Shown in pieces: positions 8,864-17,820 of a stretch of DNA of 64,000 bases (positions are counted from its first letter, which is position 1; every line of letters begins with the position of its first letter). Below the pieces are notes generated by a model, which worked only from the letters and a program-made list of their open reading frames with translations, had not been told where the DNA came from and made no database searches. The DNA is taken from positions 5,156,017 to 5,220,016 of the forward strand of contig NZ_JQML01000001.1 in NCBI RefSeq assembly GCF_000744705.1, given 5' to 3'. A program made the translations under genes and the position numbers. The DNA is from Streptacidiphilus albus JL83. GTDB taxonomy: Bacteria > Actinomycetota > Actinomycetes > Streptomycetales > Streptomycetaceae.

Positions 8864-9418
8864 TCAGTACCCGGCCGCGGTCCGGAGGTTGGCCTGCGAC
8901 CTGGCGGGGGTGGCGCCGGGGAGCCCGGCGGCGCGGACGGCCAGGGCGATGGTGCGGGTGAGGAGCATGGCCACGGCCATGAAGAGGAGTCCGTCGGTGA
9001 TGGCGGCGGCGCTGACGTGCTCCCGGACGGCCCAGTGGACGAGCTGGGTGGGGAACCAGTGGACGGAGCCGTAGGAGAAGGCGGCGCGGGCGCCGATGAC
9101 GGCGGTCCACAGCAGCGCGTAGGACACTCCGGCCCGGGTGACCGGCCTGCCGGTGCTGGGGCTCCGGTAGACCTTCATCCGGGAGATGGCGACGATCCCG
9201 AACAGGACGCCCAGGAGTGCCGCGCCGATCTCCAGCACCAGGCCGGAGCCATGGGTGGCGGGGGCTTCCACGAACATCGGGACGACGCCGCCGGCCAGGA
9301 GTATCGGCCGCAGGACCCGCATCCGGCCGATCTTGCGGTGGCCGCCGAGGTCGGCCTCAAGCGTGGCCACCAGGACGGCACCGTTGACGATCATGGCTTC
9401 GGTGAGTTCGGACAGCAT
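8864..9418 (-). CDS. Integral membrane protein, possible partner of the divergent kinase
   Basis: 184 residues with about five hydrophobic segments, including VLRPILLAGGVVPMF and ALLWTAVIGARAAFSYGS. The overall pattern (RxxRPI, then R(A/T)GVSYALLWT) looks like a diverged relative of the DUF1453-type neighbour at 8269. The start ATG has AGGAGT four bases upstream. It is the first gene of a two-gene minus-strand unit and shares a divergent 230-base promoter region with the sensor kinase at 9651. Function unknown. Confidence 0.72.
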   Translation of the reverse strand: MLSELTEAMIVNGAVLVATLEADLGGHRKIGRMRVLRPILLAGGVVPMFVEAPATHGSGLVLEIGAALLGVLFGIVAISRMKVYRSPSTGRPVTRAGVSYALLWTAVIGARAAFSYGSVHWFPTQLVHWAVREHVSAAAITDGLLFMAVAMLLTRTIALAVRAAGLPGATPARSQANLRTAAGY

Positions 9419-9650
9419 GGCAACTCCTGTACGCAGATGAGGTTTCCCGACTCCTGCGGCGCCTGTTCGGCCGCCCGGTCCGGGTATGGGTCAAGCCTCG
9501 CGGCCAGGGCGATCGGCAACATCGGCACATTGACCGGACACCGGCCCTGTCATCTGACGCGGCAGCCCTGTGCCGAATGACGTAGGCGCCTCGCTCGAAC
9601 ACGTGGCTGTAGTGTCAGGTGCGACAGGTGAACAGAGACGGGGCAGCGCA

Positions 9651-11276
9651 GTGGACGAACAGTCCGTGCCGACGAGCAGGTCCGGCAGCCGGGTCCCCGA
9701 TGACGGTCAGCACCGGGAGCACGCCGACGAGGCCGCCGCTCTGGGCCTGCCGACCCTGGCGGTGGCACTGGCCCGGGTCGAGGACGGGATAGCCGTCGTC
9801 GATGCCGGTGGTCGCTTCGTCTATGCCAACCCTGCGGCGTGCCGGATGCTGGGCCGATCGCTCGACCGACTGCGCGGCCGCGAACTCCTGGGCATGCTGG
9901 AGGCCGTCGGGCAGACGACGCTGCCGGGCTCCTTCCCCTGGGACCCTGCGGACGCGCCGGCGCCGTTCCTTTGCGGCGTGGGCGGCGGAGGCGGCGTGGG
10001 TGCGGCCGGTCACGAGGTCACCTGCTCCGTCTTCGCCACCGACATCGACGGCGCCTCGCACTGGGTGGCGGTCCTGCGCGACCTCGGCGGTGGACGCGCC
10101 ATGAAGCGCACCGCGGCGGCACTCGCGCAGACCACGGCCCAGCTCGTCGGAGCCGGGACGGTGGACGAGATCCTGCGGGGCATCGCCCGCCATGCCGTCG
10201 AGAGCACCACCGCGACCGCCTGCGGAATCGTGGTGGTCGGCGAGGACCACAAGCTGGCTGCGGCGGGAGGCTTCGGGTTCCCGGACCGCGCCCGGAGCAT
10301 GGGCGCGTGGACCGCCAGCTCGGTCACCCTCGACGAGATGCCCGGCGGGGCCCAGGTGTTGACCGGCAGGTCGGTGTACATGCCCGATGCCCGCTCGGCC
10401 ATGGGCGCCGCCCCGGCCACCAAGGCCTTCGCCGCCACCATGGACAGCCTGGACTGGCAGGGCTCCTACTACGCTCCGCTCTCCTGGGAGGGAGAGGTGT
10501 TCGGAGTGTTCGGGGTGCACCTGCCCTCGGGCGCGGCCAGTCCCAACGCGGATGTGTGCGCCTTCTACGACATCCTCGCCAACCAGGTCTCGGTGGCGGT
10601 GACCAACGCCCGGCTGGCAGCCTCGCTGGAGCGCACCCGCCTCGCCCGTGAGCTGCACGACTCGATCAGTCAGGCCCTTTTCTCCATGACCATGCACGCC
10701 AGGGCCGCGCAGCTGGCGATGACCAAGGCGGAGTTGGACGCGACGGGGCCGTTGGGCCGGTCGGTCGCCCAGCTCGCCGAGCTGACCCGGGGCACCCTGG
10801 CGGAGATGCGGGCCCTCATCTTCGAGCTGCGTCCCGGGGCGCTGGCCGAGGAGGGACTGGTGTCGGCCCTGCGCAAGCAGGGCGCGGCCCTGACCGCCCG
10901 GGAACAGGTGCCGATCACGGTGGTCGGGCCCGAACGGCGGCTGGATCTCGGGGCCGGGGTCGAGGAGCACCTCTACCGCATCGCCCTGGAGGCTCTCAAC
11001 AACGTGGTCAAGCACGCCCGGGCCGAGCAGGTGGCAGTGCACGTCACCGTCGAGGGCGGCGCACTGCGGATCGTGGTGAGCGACGACGGCGCCGGCTTCG
11101 AACCCGACGCCGAGCACTCGGGTTCGATGGGACTCTCCACCATGGCCGAGCGTGCCCGGGCCGTCGGCGCCCAGTTCATCGTCACCAGCGAACGGGGCAA
11201 CGGCACCGTCGTCACGGTGACGCTGCCGCACAGTCCGCGGGACCGCACCGAGGAAGGCACCGACCATGCCCACTGA
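9651..11276 (+). CDS. Histidine kinase with PAS, GAF, HisKA_3 and HATPase domains
   Basis: A soluble sensor kinase of about 541 residues. A PAS-like domain (about 35-135, with DGIAVVDAGGRFVYANPA) is followed by a GAF domain (about 170-325), a HisKA_3 helix with RELHDSISQALF (His at 336) and a C-terminal HATPase_c with DDGAGF and the G2-like GNGTVVTVTLP. No membrane segment is present, so it should sense a diffusible or internal cue, as GAF kinases of the DevS type do with haem; no haem ligand can be claimed. The GTG at 9651 is chosen because the conserved region starts soon after; the frame is open from 9570. It overlaps its response regulator by 11 bases. Confidence 0.87.
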   Translation: MDEQSVPTSRSGSRVPDDGQHREHADEAAALGLPTLAVALARVEDGIAVVDAGGRFVYANPAACRMLGRSLDRLRGRELLGMLEAVGQTTLPGSFPWDPADAPAPFLCGVGGGGGVGAAGHEVTCSVFATDIDGASHWVAVLRDLGGGRAMKRTAAALAQTTAQLVGAGTVDEILRGIARHAVESTTATACGIVVVGEDHKLAAAGGFGFPDRARSMGAWTASSVTLDEMPGGAQVLTGRSVYMPDARSAMGAAPATKAFAATMDSLDWQGSYYAPLSWEGEVFGVFGVHLPSGAASPNADVCAFYDILANQVSVAVTNARLAASLERTRLARELHDSISQALFSMTMHARAAQLAMTKAELDATGPLGRSVAQLAELTRGTLAEMRALIFELRPGALAEEGLVSALRKQGAALTAREQVPITVVGPERRLDLGAGVEEHLYRIALEALNNVVKHARAEQVAVHVTVEGGALRIVVSDDGAGFEPDAEHSGSMGLSTMAERARAVGAQFIVTSERGNGTVVTVTLPHSPRDRTEEGTDHAH

Positions 11277-11952
11277 CTCCCAGCCCGCCCATCCGTTCCG
11301 GGTCTTCCTGGTCGACGACCACCGCGTCGTGCGCAGCGGAGTCTCCGCCTACCTGGCCATGGTCGAGGACATCGAGGTGGTCGGTGAGGCCTCGGACGGG
11401 CAGCAGGCCCTGGACCGCATGGCCGTCCTCGAACCCGCCGACGCCCTGCCCGACGTGGTGCTGATGGACCTGGTGATGCCGGGCATGGACGGCATCACCG
11501 CCACCCGGCAGATCAAGGCGCGCTGGCCCGCCGTCGAGGTGGTGGCCGTGACCAGCTTCGTGGAGGAGAGCAAGGTGCGTGGCGCGCTGGAGGCCGGTGC
11601 GGCCGGCTACCTGCTGAAGGACGCCGACGCCGACGAGCTCGCCGCCGCCATCCGGGCGGCCGTCTCCGGCCGGATGCACCTCGATCCGGCCGTGGCCAGA
11701 ATCCTGGCCGACTCGACCCGGGCCTCGCAGCAGACCGGCGACAGTCTGACCCGGAGGCAGCACCAGGTGCTCCTGCTGATCGCCGAGGGAGCGTCGAACC
11801 GCCAGATCGCCGAGACCCTGGTGGTGAGCGAGCGCACCGCCCGCACCCACGTCTCGGACATCCTCGCCCGTCTGGGACTGGCCTCCCGTACCCAGGCCGC
11901 CCTGTGGGCGGTGCAGGAGGGCCTGGTGCCGGGCCCGCGACCGGGCCGCTGA
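11266..11952 (+). CDS. NarL/LuxR-family response regulator
   Basis: A 228-residue regulator paired with the kinase that overlaps it. The receiver has DDHR (17-20), the phosphoacceptor in VVLMDLVMPGMDG (Asp 68) and a Lys in YLLKDADAD. A LuxR-type helix-turn-helix follows (about 155-215, LTRRQHQVLLLIAEGASNRQIAETL). Phosphorylation should drive dimerisation and DNA binding. GAGGAAGG upstream of the ATG gives a strong start. Likely targets are the neighbouring membrane-protein genes and its own operon, inferred from position only. Confidence 0.92.
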   Translation: MPTDSQPAHPFRVFLVDDHRVVRSGVSAYLAMVEDIEVVGEASDGQQALDRMAVLEPADALPDVVLMDLVMPGMDGITATRQIKARWPAVEVVAVTSFVEESKVRGALEAGAAGYLLKDADADELAAAIRAAVSGRMHLDPAVARILADSTRASQQTGDSLTRRQHQVLLLIAEGASNRQIAETLVVSERTARTHVSDILARLGLASRTQAALWAVQEGLVPGPRPGR

Positions 11953-12042
11953 AGGCCCGAACACCGGGCAGGGCCCCGAACGCCGGGGAATGCCGTCAAA
12001 CGGCCGATGCCGGGCAGGGGAACCGCTGCCAGGATCGACGGT

Positions 12043-12492
12043 ATGGCACGTTCTGGGTTCCCTCTCGAAACACCCAACAAGGGTGATGACCCCGTCCCCG
12101 ACCGCGGCGGGCCGCTCCACCGGGCGCTTCGCCCCATCCGTCTGCTGCTGGTGGACCGGGACGCCCGGGTCAGGGGCGCCATCCACGAGACGATCACCTT
12201 TGAGAGCGACCTGACCCTGGTGGCCGAGGCCGCCGACGCTGCGGCCGCACTGGCCCTGGCCGACCGCACCAGCCCGGCGGTCGCCCTGGTGGACCTGCTT
12301 CTCCCCGACATCGGGACCGGCCTCGCACTGGTGCACAGCCTGAGCCGGAGGCCCGGCTGCGCGGTCGTGGCCATGAGCGGGCGCGGCGGCCTGCGCGAGG
12401 CCGCCCTGGCCGCGGGGGCCTTCGCCCTCGTCGACAAGAGCGGAGACATCGACGCCATCCTGAACACGGTTCGGGCCTCGGTGGGGACCTAG
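12043..12492 (+). CDS. Stand-alone receiver-domain protein
   Basis: 149 residues comprising only a CheY-like receiver after a 30-residue leader. Acidic residues appear in LLLVDRDAR (Asp 38 and Asp 40), the phosphoacceptor in VALVDLLLPDIG (Asp 84), Ser 112 in the Thr/Ser position (MSGRG) and Lys 132 (ALVDKSG), so all core residues for phosphotransfer are present. No output domain exists. AGGA eight bases before the ATG supports this start over one at 12007. Placed 90 bases after a kinase/regulator pair, it may act as a phosphate sink or as a protein-protein output module; this is inference. Confidence 0.75.
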   Translation: MARSGFPLETPNKGDDPVPDRGGPLHRALRPIRLLLVDRDARVRGAIHETITFESDLTLVAEAADAAAALALADRTSPAVALVDLLLPDIGTGLALVHSLSRRPGCAVVAMSGRGGLREAALAAGAFALVDKSGDIDAILNTVRASVGT

Positions 12493-12545
12493 GGCGCCAC
12501 GGGTACTGCGCAGGACGAGCGGCGGAAGAGCCGATCCTCAGCAGG

Positions 12546-12977
12546 TCACTTCTCGGGGAACGCGGCCTTCAGGGCGGTGCCGCGGGTGATGACGGCGACG
12601 GCGACCAGGGCCAGGGCGGACAGCCCCTGCAGGACGGCGTACCAGGCCGGGCAGAGGCCGGGGACCAGGTCGACGGCGACGAGGGCGACCGGCATGATCG
12701 TGGCCAGCGTGCGCACCCGGTCGAAGGCCTGGTAGGAGCCCTCCGACGCCTTGGTGACGTACCGGCGGAGCAGCGGGGCGACGGCGAGCAGGATGCCGCC
12801 GCGGACCCACATGAACGAGGTCGCCTGGTGGTGGGTGAGGGCCATCGCAGCAACCGTCCCGAGGACGATCGCGCTGACGGCGCCGAAGAGGCTGACGCAC
12901 TTCCTGACGTTGGCGAAGGCGTCCCGGGTGAGAGAGGTGCCGAGGTTCGCCGAGGCAACTGCGGTGATGTTCGCCAT
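12546..12977 (-). CDS. Small integral membrane protein, function unknown
   Basis: 143 residues with four hydrophobic segments (for example LFGAVSAIVLGTVAAMAL and the final LQGLSALALVAVAVITRG). The leader MANITAVASANLGTS and the 'VRKCVSLFG' region are not recognised. GGAGGAGC about eight bases before ATG 12977 sets the start; the frame extends upstream but without coding character. It sits between the receiver-only gene and a divergent sensor kinase at 13153, with 175 bases between the two starts, so it may be a target or accessory of that system. Confidence 0.7.
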   Translation of the reverse strand: MANITAVASANLGTSLTRDAFANVRKCVSLFGAVSAIVLGTVAAMALTHHQATSFMWVRGGILLAVAPLLRRYVTKASEGSYQAFDRVRTLATIMPVALVAVDLVPGLCPAWYAVLQGLSALALVAVAVITRGTALKAAFPEK

Positions 12978-13152
12978 GATCTTTGCTCCTCCGTGTCGTT
13001 GTGATCCCAACGCTACGAAGCGGCCGAACGGCGCGGTATGGGTCTGGGCGCACGGGCGGGTGGGGCTGGCCCCACTTCCCTGCCGACCCGTGCGACCGCA
13101 GGCTCGGAGACGTGCACAGTGGGAGCATCGGACCGAAGCGGAGGAACGAGAG

Positions 13153-14412
13153 ATGAAGCAGTCGGGTGTGTGGGCGGCACGTGCCGGGGTGGGGCTCGTA
13201 CGTGCGTGCGCGGTGGCGGCCGTCTGCCTGCTGATACCGGCGGTGTGGGGCGGCGCGGTCGCCCTGGGGATCTGGTGGGGACCGGCGAACCCGTGGTCGT
13301 GGCTGGCACCGCTGCTGATCGTGGTGGTGGGCACGGCCCTGCTCGCCCGTCCGGTCTGCCAGGTCGTCCGCTTCCTGGTCACCCGCTGGACCGGGACCGT
13401 GGTTCCCACCGGATACCGGCAGGCCGGACCGGTGACGCGGATGTCCACCGGTTACTGGTGGAACGGCTTCTCCTACGAGCGCACCCGTCGGGACGCCCTC
13501 ATGGACCAGAGGTGGCGCATCCGTTGGCGCGACCCGGCCAACTGGCGTGACCTGTGGTTCACCCTCGTCGCGCCGTTCACCGCGGGCCTGGTGGCGGCGG
13601 TGCCACCGGCCGCCGCTGCGGTGGCGGTGCTCGGGCTGACGTGGCCGGAGCGCGTTGCGCCGCCGGCCGCGGCGGTCGCTGCGGTTGTGGCCGTCGCGTC
13701 CGCACCGTACGCCTGGCGGTTGGTCGAGCCGGTGGCCGTCCGCTTCCTCCGCCCCTCCCGCGCCATGGCTCTTGCGGACCGGGTGGAGGAACTGACGGCG
13801 CAGCGGGCGGATGTGACGATCGCTCAGGCGGCCGAGATCCGCCGGATCGAGCGGGACCTGCACGACGGGGCCCAGGCCCGCCTGGTCGGGCTCGGTCTCT
13901 CCCTGGCCACCGCCCAGAAGCTGATGGACAGCGACCCGGTCCGGGCCCGGGCGTTGATGCGTGACGCCCAGGCCGGCGCCGTGGCCTCGCTGACCGAACT
14001 CCGGGAGCTGATCCGGGGCATCGCGCCGCCGGTGCTGAGCGAGCGCGGGCTCGCCGAGGCCGTCCGCGCCCTCGCCCTGGACAGCCCTCTCGAAGTGACC
14101 GTCGACGCGGACCTGCCGCCGAGCCTTGACCCGCCGATCGAGGCCGCCGTCTACTTCGGCATCGCCGAACTGTTGACCAACGCGGCCAAGCACGCGCGGG
14201 CGAGCCGGGCGCGGATCTCCCTCGCCCGCACCGGGACCGGCCTCGTCGTCGAGGTCCGGGACGACGGCCGCGGCGGGGCCGAGGTCCGCCCCGACGGCGG
14301 ACTCGCGGGACTGCGTCGCCGACTCAGCGTCTTCGACGGGACCATGGAGATCACCAGCCCACCCGGCGGCCCGACCCTCGCGGTCATGATGGTGCCATGC
14401 GAATCCTTGTAG
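13153..14412 (+). CDS. Membrane sensor histidine kinase (HisKA_3)
   Basis: 419 residues. Two N-terminal hydrophobic segments (about 15-65) and two more around 140-190 frame a soluble loop containing TRMSTGYWWNGFSYERTRRD, a 'sensor' signature common in actinobacterial kinases of this type. The phosphoacceptor motif is IERDLHDGAQARLVGLG (His 237), followed by a HATPase_c domain with DDGRGGAEV. GGAGG eight bases before ATG 13153 makes the start secure. It overlaps the response regulator by 16 bases, so the two form a coupled two-component pair. The signal is unknown. Confidence 0.9.
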   Translation: MKQSGVWAARAGVGLVRACAVAAVCLLIPAVWGGAVALGIWWGPANPWSWLAPLLIVVVGTALLARPVCQVVRFLVTRWTGTVVPTGYRQAGPVTRMSTGYWWNGFSYERTRRDALMDQRWRIRWRDPANWRDLWFTLVAPFTAGLVAAVPPAAAAVAVLGLTWPERVAPPAAAVAAVVAVASAPYAWRLVEPVAVRFLRPSRAMALADRVEELTAQRADVTIAQAAEIRRIERDLHDGAQARLVGLGLSLATAQKLMDSDPVRARALMRDAQAGAVASLTELRELIRGIAPPVLSERGLAEAVRALALDSPLEVTVDADLPPSLDPPIEAAVYFGIAELLTNAAKHARASRARISLARTGTGLVVEVRDDGRGGAEVRPDGGLAGLRRRLSVFDGTMEITSPPGGPTLAVMMVPCESL

Positions 14413-15044
14413 CCGAAGACCTCTACCTGCTGCGCGACGGCCTGGTCCGCCTGATCGAGGCCTATGGCCACGAGGTGGTCGCCACGGCGAGTACGGGCCC
14501 CGAGACGCTGGACGCGCTGCGCAGCGCGCGCCCCGATGTGTCCGTCATCGACGTCCGGATGCCGCCGACCCAGTCGGACGAGGGCCTGCGGGCGGCGCTC
14601 ACCGCCCGCAGTGAAATACCGGGACTGCCGATCCTGATCCTGTCCCAGCACGTGGAACAGCTCTACGCCCGGGAGTTGCTGGCCGACGGCTCCGGCGGGA
14701 TCGGCTACCTGCTCAAGGAGAGCGTCTTCGACGCCGACCAGTTCATCGACGCCCTGGAACGCGTCGCGGCCGGAGGCACCGCCATGGATCCGGCCGTCAT
14801 CGCGAAGCTGCTGTCCACCAGCGCCCCGAGCCGAGGGCTGGACCGGCTCACCGAACGCGAGTACGACGTGCTGGGGCTCATGGCCGAGGGTCTGTCCAAC
14901 CAGGCGATCGGCCGCCGTCTCTTCCTCAGCGAGAGCGCCGTCGGCAAGTACACCACCTCGATGTTCGGCAAGCTCGGCATCCTCGACGACGACGACACCA
15001 ACCGCCGCGTCCGCGCCGTTCTCACCTACCTGAACAAGGCGTAG
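14397..15044 (+). CDS. NarL/LuxR-family response regulator
   Basis: 215 residues. The receiver has AEDLYLLRDG at the N-terminus, the phosphoacceptor in VSVIDVRMPP (Asp 52) and YLLKESVFD with the conserved Lys; a LuxR-type helix-turn-helix occupies about 150-205 (LTEREYDVLGLMAEGLSNQAIG). Its ATG lies inside the end of the kinase gene, consistent with translational coupling. It should be the transcriptional output of the kinase at 13153, possibly acting on the divergent membrane protein at 12977. Confidence 0.92.
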   Translation: MRILVAEDLYLLRDGLVRLIEAYGHEVVATASTGPETLDALRSARPDVSVIDVRMPPTQSDEGLRAALTARSEIPGLPILILSQHVEQLYARELLADGSGGIGYLLKESVFDADQFIDALERVAAGGTAMDPAVIAKLLSTSAPSRGLDRLTEREYDVLGLMAEGLSNQAIGRRLFLSESAVGKYTTSMFGKLGILDDDDTNRRVRAVLTYLNKA

Positions 15045-15081
15045 CCGCACCACCCCGTGGACGCCTCGCGTCCGCAGGGTG

Positions 15082-15453
15082 CTACCGCGCTGATGCCGAT
15101 GCCCCGTCCTGCTGCTGGGCCAGGAGGACCTGGTCGGCGTGTTCGACCGCCCAGTGGCCGAGAGCCGCCAGCGGTCCGTTGGCCAGGCTTCCGCCGAGCT
15201 CCGACAGTTCGTACGCCACGGTGCGGTCGGTCGTCGTGGTGATCCGTGTGACCAGCCCGTTGGAGACCAGGCGGCGCAGGGTCTCGGACAGAACCTTGTC
15301 GCTGACCCCGGTGAGGCCGGCCAGGAGGTCGATGCGGCGGCGCCTGCCGGTGCGCAGCGCCATCAGCACGACCGGGTCCCAGGTGTGGGCGAGCAGGTCG
15401 GTCGCCAGGCGCACCGCGCAGTCGGTGACGAAGGGTTGGCAGTCGTCGTTCAT
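15082..15453 (-). CDS. HxlR-family transcriptional regulator
   Basis: A 123-residue winged-helix regulator with an N-terminal Cys (NDDCQPFVTDCAVR, Cys 5 and Cys 12) and the family pattern ALRTGRRRRIDLLAGLTGVSDKVLSETLRRLVSNGLV. HxlR proteins sense aldehydes, quinones or oxidants, often through an N-terminal Cys, and control a divergent reductase or dehydrogenase. Here the divergent gene at 15554 is an NAD(P)-binding reductase and a perfect 26-bp palindrome lies between them. AGGAGT precedes the ATG by five bases. Confidence 0.9.
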   Translation of the reverse strand: MNDDCQPFVTDCAVRLATDLLAHTWDPVVLMALRTGRRRRIDLLAGLTGVSDKVLSETLRRLVSNGLVTRITTTTDRTVAYELSELGGSLANGPLAALGHWAVEHADQVLLAQQQDGASASAR

Positions 15454-15471
15454 GCGTCACTCCTACCGGCT

Positions 15472-15497
15472 TCGGGCCTACCGATCGGTAGGCCCGA
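15472..15497. promoter_or_regulatory. Perfect 26-bp palindrome, probable HxlR operator
   Basis: The 13-base arm TCGGGCCTACCGA is followed immediately by its exact reverse complement. It lies 19 bases before the HxlR start codon and 57 before the divergent reductase gene. A further half-site-like GCCTACGGTAG follows at 15501-15511. The symmetry and position fit a dimeric winged-helix regulator controlling both genes; binding is inferred. Confidence 0.75.
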
Positions 15498-15553
15498 GGT
15501 GCCTACGGTAGCGAGATATCGGGCCTTCCGAAAAGGAAATAGGGGAGAGCAAA

Positions 15554-16198
15554 GTGCGTATCGGAATCCTGGGAACCGGAACGATGGCCTCGGCGCTGGC
15601 CGAGGCGTGGACACGTGCCGGTCACCGAGTCCTCGTCGGGGGGCGTTCGCTCGACAAGGCGCAGGCTGTCGCCGAGCGGCTGGGCGACCTGGTGGCGGCG
15701 GCCGTACCGGCGGAGGTGGTCCGGGCGAGCGACGCCGTGCTCGTGGCGGTCGCCTGGGAAGGGATCGACCAGGTGCTCGCGCTTGCGGGCGCCGCCGAGG
15801 GCTCCTTCGCCGGCAAGGCCGTCATCGACTGCACCAACGCGGTGGACTACGCCTCGGGAATGCTCAAGCCGGCGGTCGGCTCGGCCGCCGAGCATGTCGC
15901 GGAGCGGGCTGTGGGCGGCCATGTGGTCAAGGCACTGCACCTGTTCGCAGGTACGGGCTGGCTGTCCCCGGCGCCGGCCGGGCAACCCGAGCGAACCGTG
16001 GCGATCTGCGGTGACGACGCCGGGGCCCTCGACACCACTGCCGAGCTGATCCGCGACCTGGGAGCGGTACCCGCCGTCATCGGCGGACTGGAACACGCCC
16101 GTCAGCTTGAGGACGTCGCGGGCTTCGTCATGCGGCTGGTCGCGGCAGGCTGCAACCCCGTCACGGCTGTGCCCTTCGTCGACCTGTCGCACGGCTGA
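15554..16198 (+). CDS. NAD(P)-binding reductase, F420-dependent NADP reductase-like
   Basis: 214 residues beginning with the dinucleotide-binding motif GILGTGTMASALA, then VLVGGRSLDKA and DCTNAVDY, the pattern of the NADP oxidoreductase coenzyme-F420-dependent family (Pfam F420_oxidored) and of actinobacterial 'NADPH-dependent F420 reductase' paralogues. The family transfers hydride between NADPH and F420 or a carbonyl substrate; which applies here cannot be told. GTG start with GGGGAGAG upstream. Divergent from the HxlR regulator and presumably repressed by it. Confidence 0.85.
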   Translation: MRIGILGTGTMASALAEAWTRAGHRVLVGGRSLDKAQAVAERLGDLVAAAVPAEVVRASDAVLVAVAWEGIDQVLALAGAAEGSFAGKAVIDCTNAVDYASGMLKPAVGSAAEHVAERAVGGHVVKALHLFAGTGWLSPAPAGQPERTVAICGDDAGALDTTAELIRDLGAVPAVIGGLEHARQLEDVAGFVMRLVAAGCNPVTAVPFVDLSHG

Positions 16199-16315
16199 GG
16201 AGGTCTGGGGTAAAGCCTCTGACAGTGTCGGAGGCTTCTACTACTCTTCCCCTGCCGCCCGTGCATGCAGTGCGTATCAGGCATTGCACGCGGGCGCTTT
16301 CGGGAGGGGTTCCAG

Positions 16316-17710
16316 ATGAGCAAAACCCTGGGCGGACGCTTGCGCACCGCCCTCATTTCGCTGGGCGTCGTCAGCCTGTCACTGGTTGCGGCCTCGCCGG
16401 CGGTCGCGGCGTCCGGGGGGCCGACCACGCCGACCGAGCTGTTCAACGGCTACCGCGCCTGTTCCACGGACGCGACCGCGCCCGCCTACGTCTGGGGCGG
16501 TGACGGAGTTGTGATCGAGGGCATTCCCCAGGACGCCACCCCCACCACCGACACCGGCCTCACCGTCCAGTACCAGGTCTGGCCGGTCACCGACCCGACC
16601 GGGATCACCACCCTGTCGCGCACCCAGGACCCGACCGGGACCGAGGCGGCGGTCACCGTGCAGTCCGAGAGCCTGACCGACGGTCAGACCTACGCCTGGC
16701 AGGCCGAGACCGTGGACGGGAGCGCGGTCTCGGCCTGGTCCGCCCCGTGCTACTTCGCTGTCGACGACACCCGGCCGTCCGTGGCACCGACCGTCACCTC
16801 GTCCAACTACCCGCAGGGCGGCTGGGACAAGGGCGGGGCGCCGGTCCAGTTCACCTTCGGCGCCAATGGCGACGCGGACGTGGCCGGCTACGAGTTCGGC
16901 TGGCAGAACGACCTCCCGGTGCCGGTGACGGCGACCATCGGCGACTACGGGATCCCGACGCCGGTCGACGTGTACGCCGACACCAAGGACTTCGTCCCGG
17001 CCACCACCCTGGGCGGCTCGGCCACGGTGAGCCTGATCCCGCCGAGCGGTTCCGGCCCGATGACCCTCTACGTCGTCAGCCTGGACCGGGCGGTCCTCCA
17101 GTCCGCGCAGTCGAGCTATGCCTTCTACGTCAGCTCCACCGGGCCGACGGTCGTCCCGCCAACCCCGCTGCCCGGCTTCGACAAGACCGGCCGGTTCACC
17201 TTCACGCCCAACAGCGGGGTGCAGGCGGCGAGCCGGGTGGTCAGCTACACGGTGCAGGTCAACGGCGGCTCCAGCCCCCAGACCGTCACCGTCAAGGCGG
17301 CCAAGGACGGCACCGCCCACCTGCGGATCAAGCTGAACGGTGTCACCGGTACCTCGCTGCTGGTCAGCAGCACCAGCGCGAACGGCTGGGTCAGCGACTC
17401 GGCCTGGTGGACCACCGGCTCCGTCGACACCAGCCCCACCGTCAGCTCCGACGTCTACGCCGAGAACGGCACCAGCGGCGGCGTGGGCGTCCCGGGCACC
17501 TTCACCTTCGTCCCCAAGCAGGGGAGGGTGGCGAGCTACACGTACTCCTTCAACTACGGCCCTGCGGTCACGGTCAAGGCGGGCGCCAAGGGGGCGGCCA
17601 CGATCAACTGGACCCCGACCGATGACGGGTTCTACGACCTCAACGTCTACGCGACGACCAAGGACGGGCTGGTACTGAGCTCCTACGACTACTACTTCTC
17701 GGTGAACTGA
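16316..17710 (+). CDS. Secreted beta-sandwich (Ig/FN3-like) protein, function unknown
   Basis: 464 residues with a Sec signal peptide (LRTALISLGVVSLSLVAASPAVAA, cleavage after about residue 33). The mature part is Thr/Ser/Val-rich and looks like several Ig or fibronectin-III-like modules: YQVWPVTDPTGI, a DDTRPSVAPTVTSSNYPQGGWDKGG segment typical of Streptomyces surface proteins, and a C-terminal VASYTYSFNYGP module. No catalytic motif is visible. GGGAGGGG precedes the ATG. The gene is monocistronic and ends before a strong 16-bp hairpin. Likely an extracellular or cell-surface structural/adhesive protein. Confidence 0.8.
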   Translation: MSKTLGGRLRTALISLGVVSLSLVAASPAVAASGGPTTPTELFNGYRACSTDATAPAYVWGGDGVVIEGIPQDATPTTDTGLTVQYQVWPVTDPTGITTLSRTQDPTGTEAAVTVQSESLTDGQTYAWQAETVDGSAVSAWSAPCYFAVDDTRPSVAPTVTSSNYPQGGWDKGGAPVQFTFGANGDADVAGYEFGWQNDLPVPVTATIGDYGIPTPVDVYADTKDFVPATTLGGSATVSLIPPSGSGPMTLYVVSLDRAVLQSAQSSYAFYVSSTGPTVVPPTPLPGFDKTGRFTFTPNSGVQAASRVVSYTVQVNGGSSPQTVTVKAAKDGTAHLRIKLNGVTGTSLLVSSTSANGWVSDSAWWTTGSVDTSPTVSSDVYAENGTSGGVGVPGTFTFVPKQGRVASYTYSFNYGPAVTVKAGAKGAATINWTPTDDGFYDLNVYATTKDGLVLSSYDYYFSVN

Positions 17711-17740
17711 CTCTCGGCTCTACCTATTTGGCCGCAGGTC

Positions 17741-17776
17741 AGAGGTCCCGCACCGCTTCGGCGGTGCGGGACCTCT
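17741..17776. terminator. Strong hairpin terminator
   Basis: A perfect 16-bp stem (AGAGGTCCCGCACCGC and its complement) with a TTCG tetraloop. It sits 30 bases after the secreted-protein stop and 45 before the TetR stop, so it can serve both converging genes. There is no clear T-run, as is common in actinomycetes. Confidence 0.85.
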
Positions 17777-17820
17777 GCGCATGGGGCGGGAAGGGGCCGA
17801 CTGGCAGGGCCCCTGGTGTC

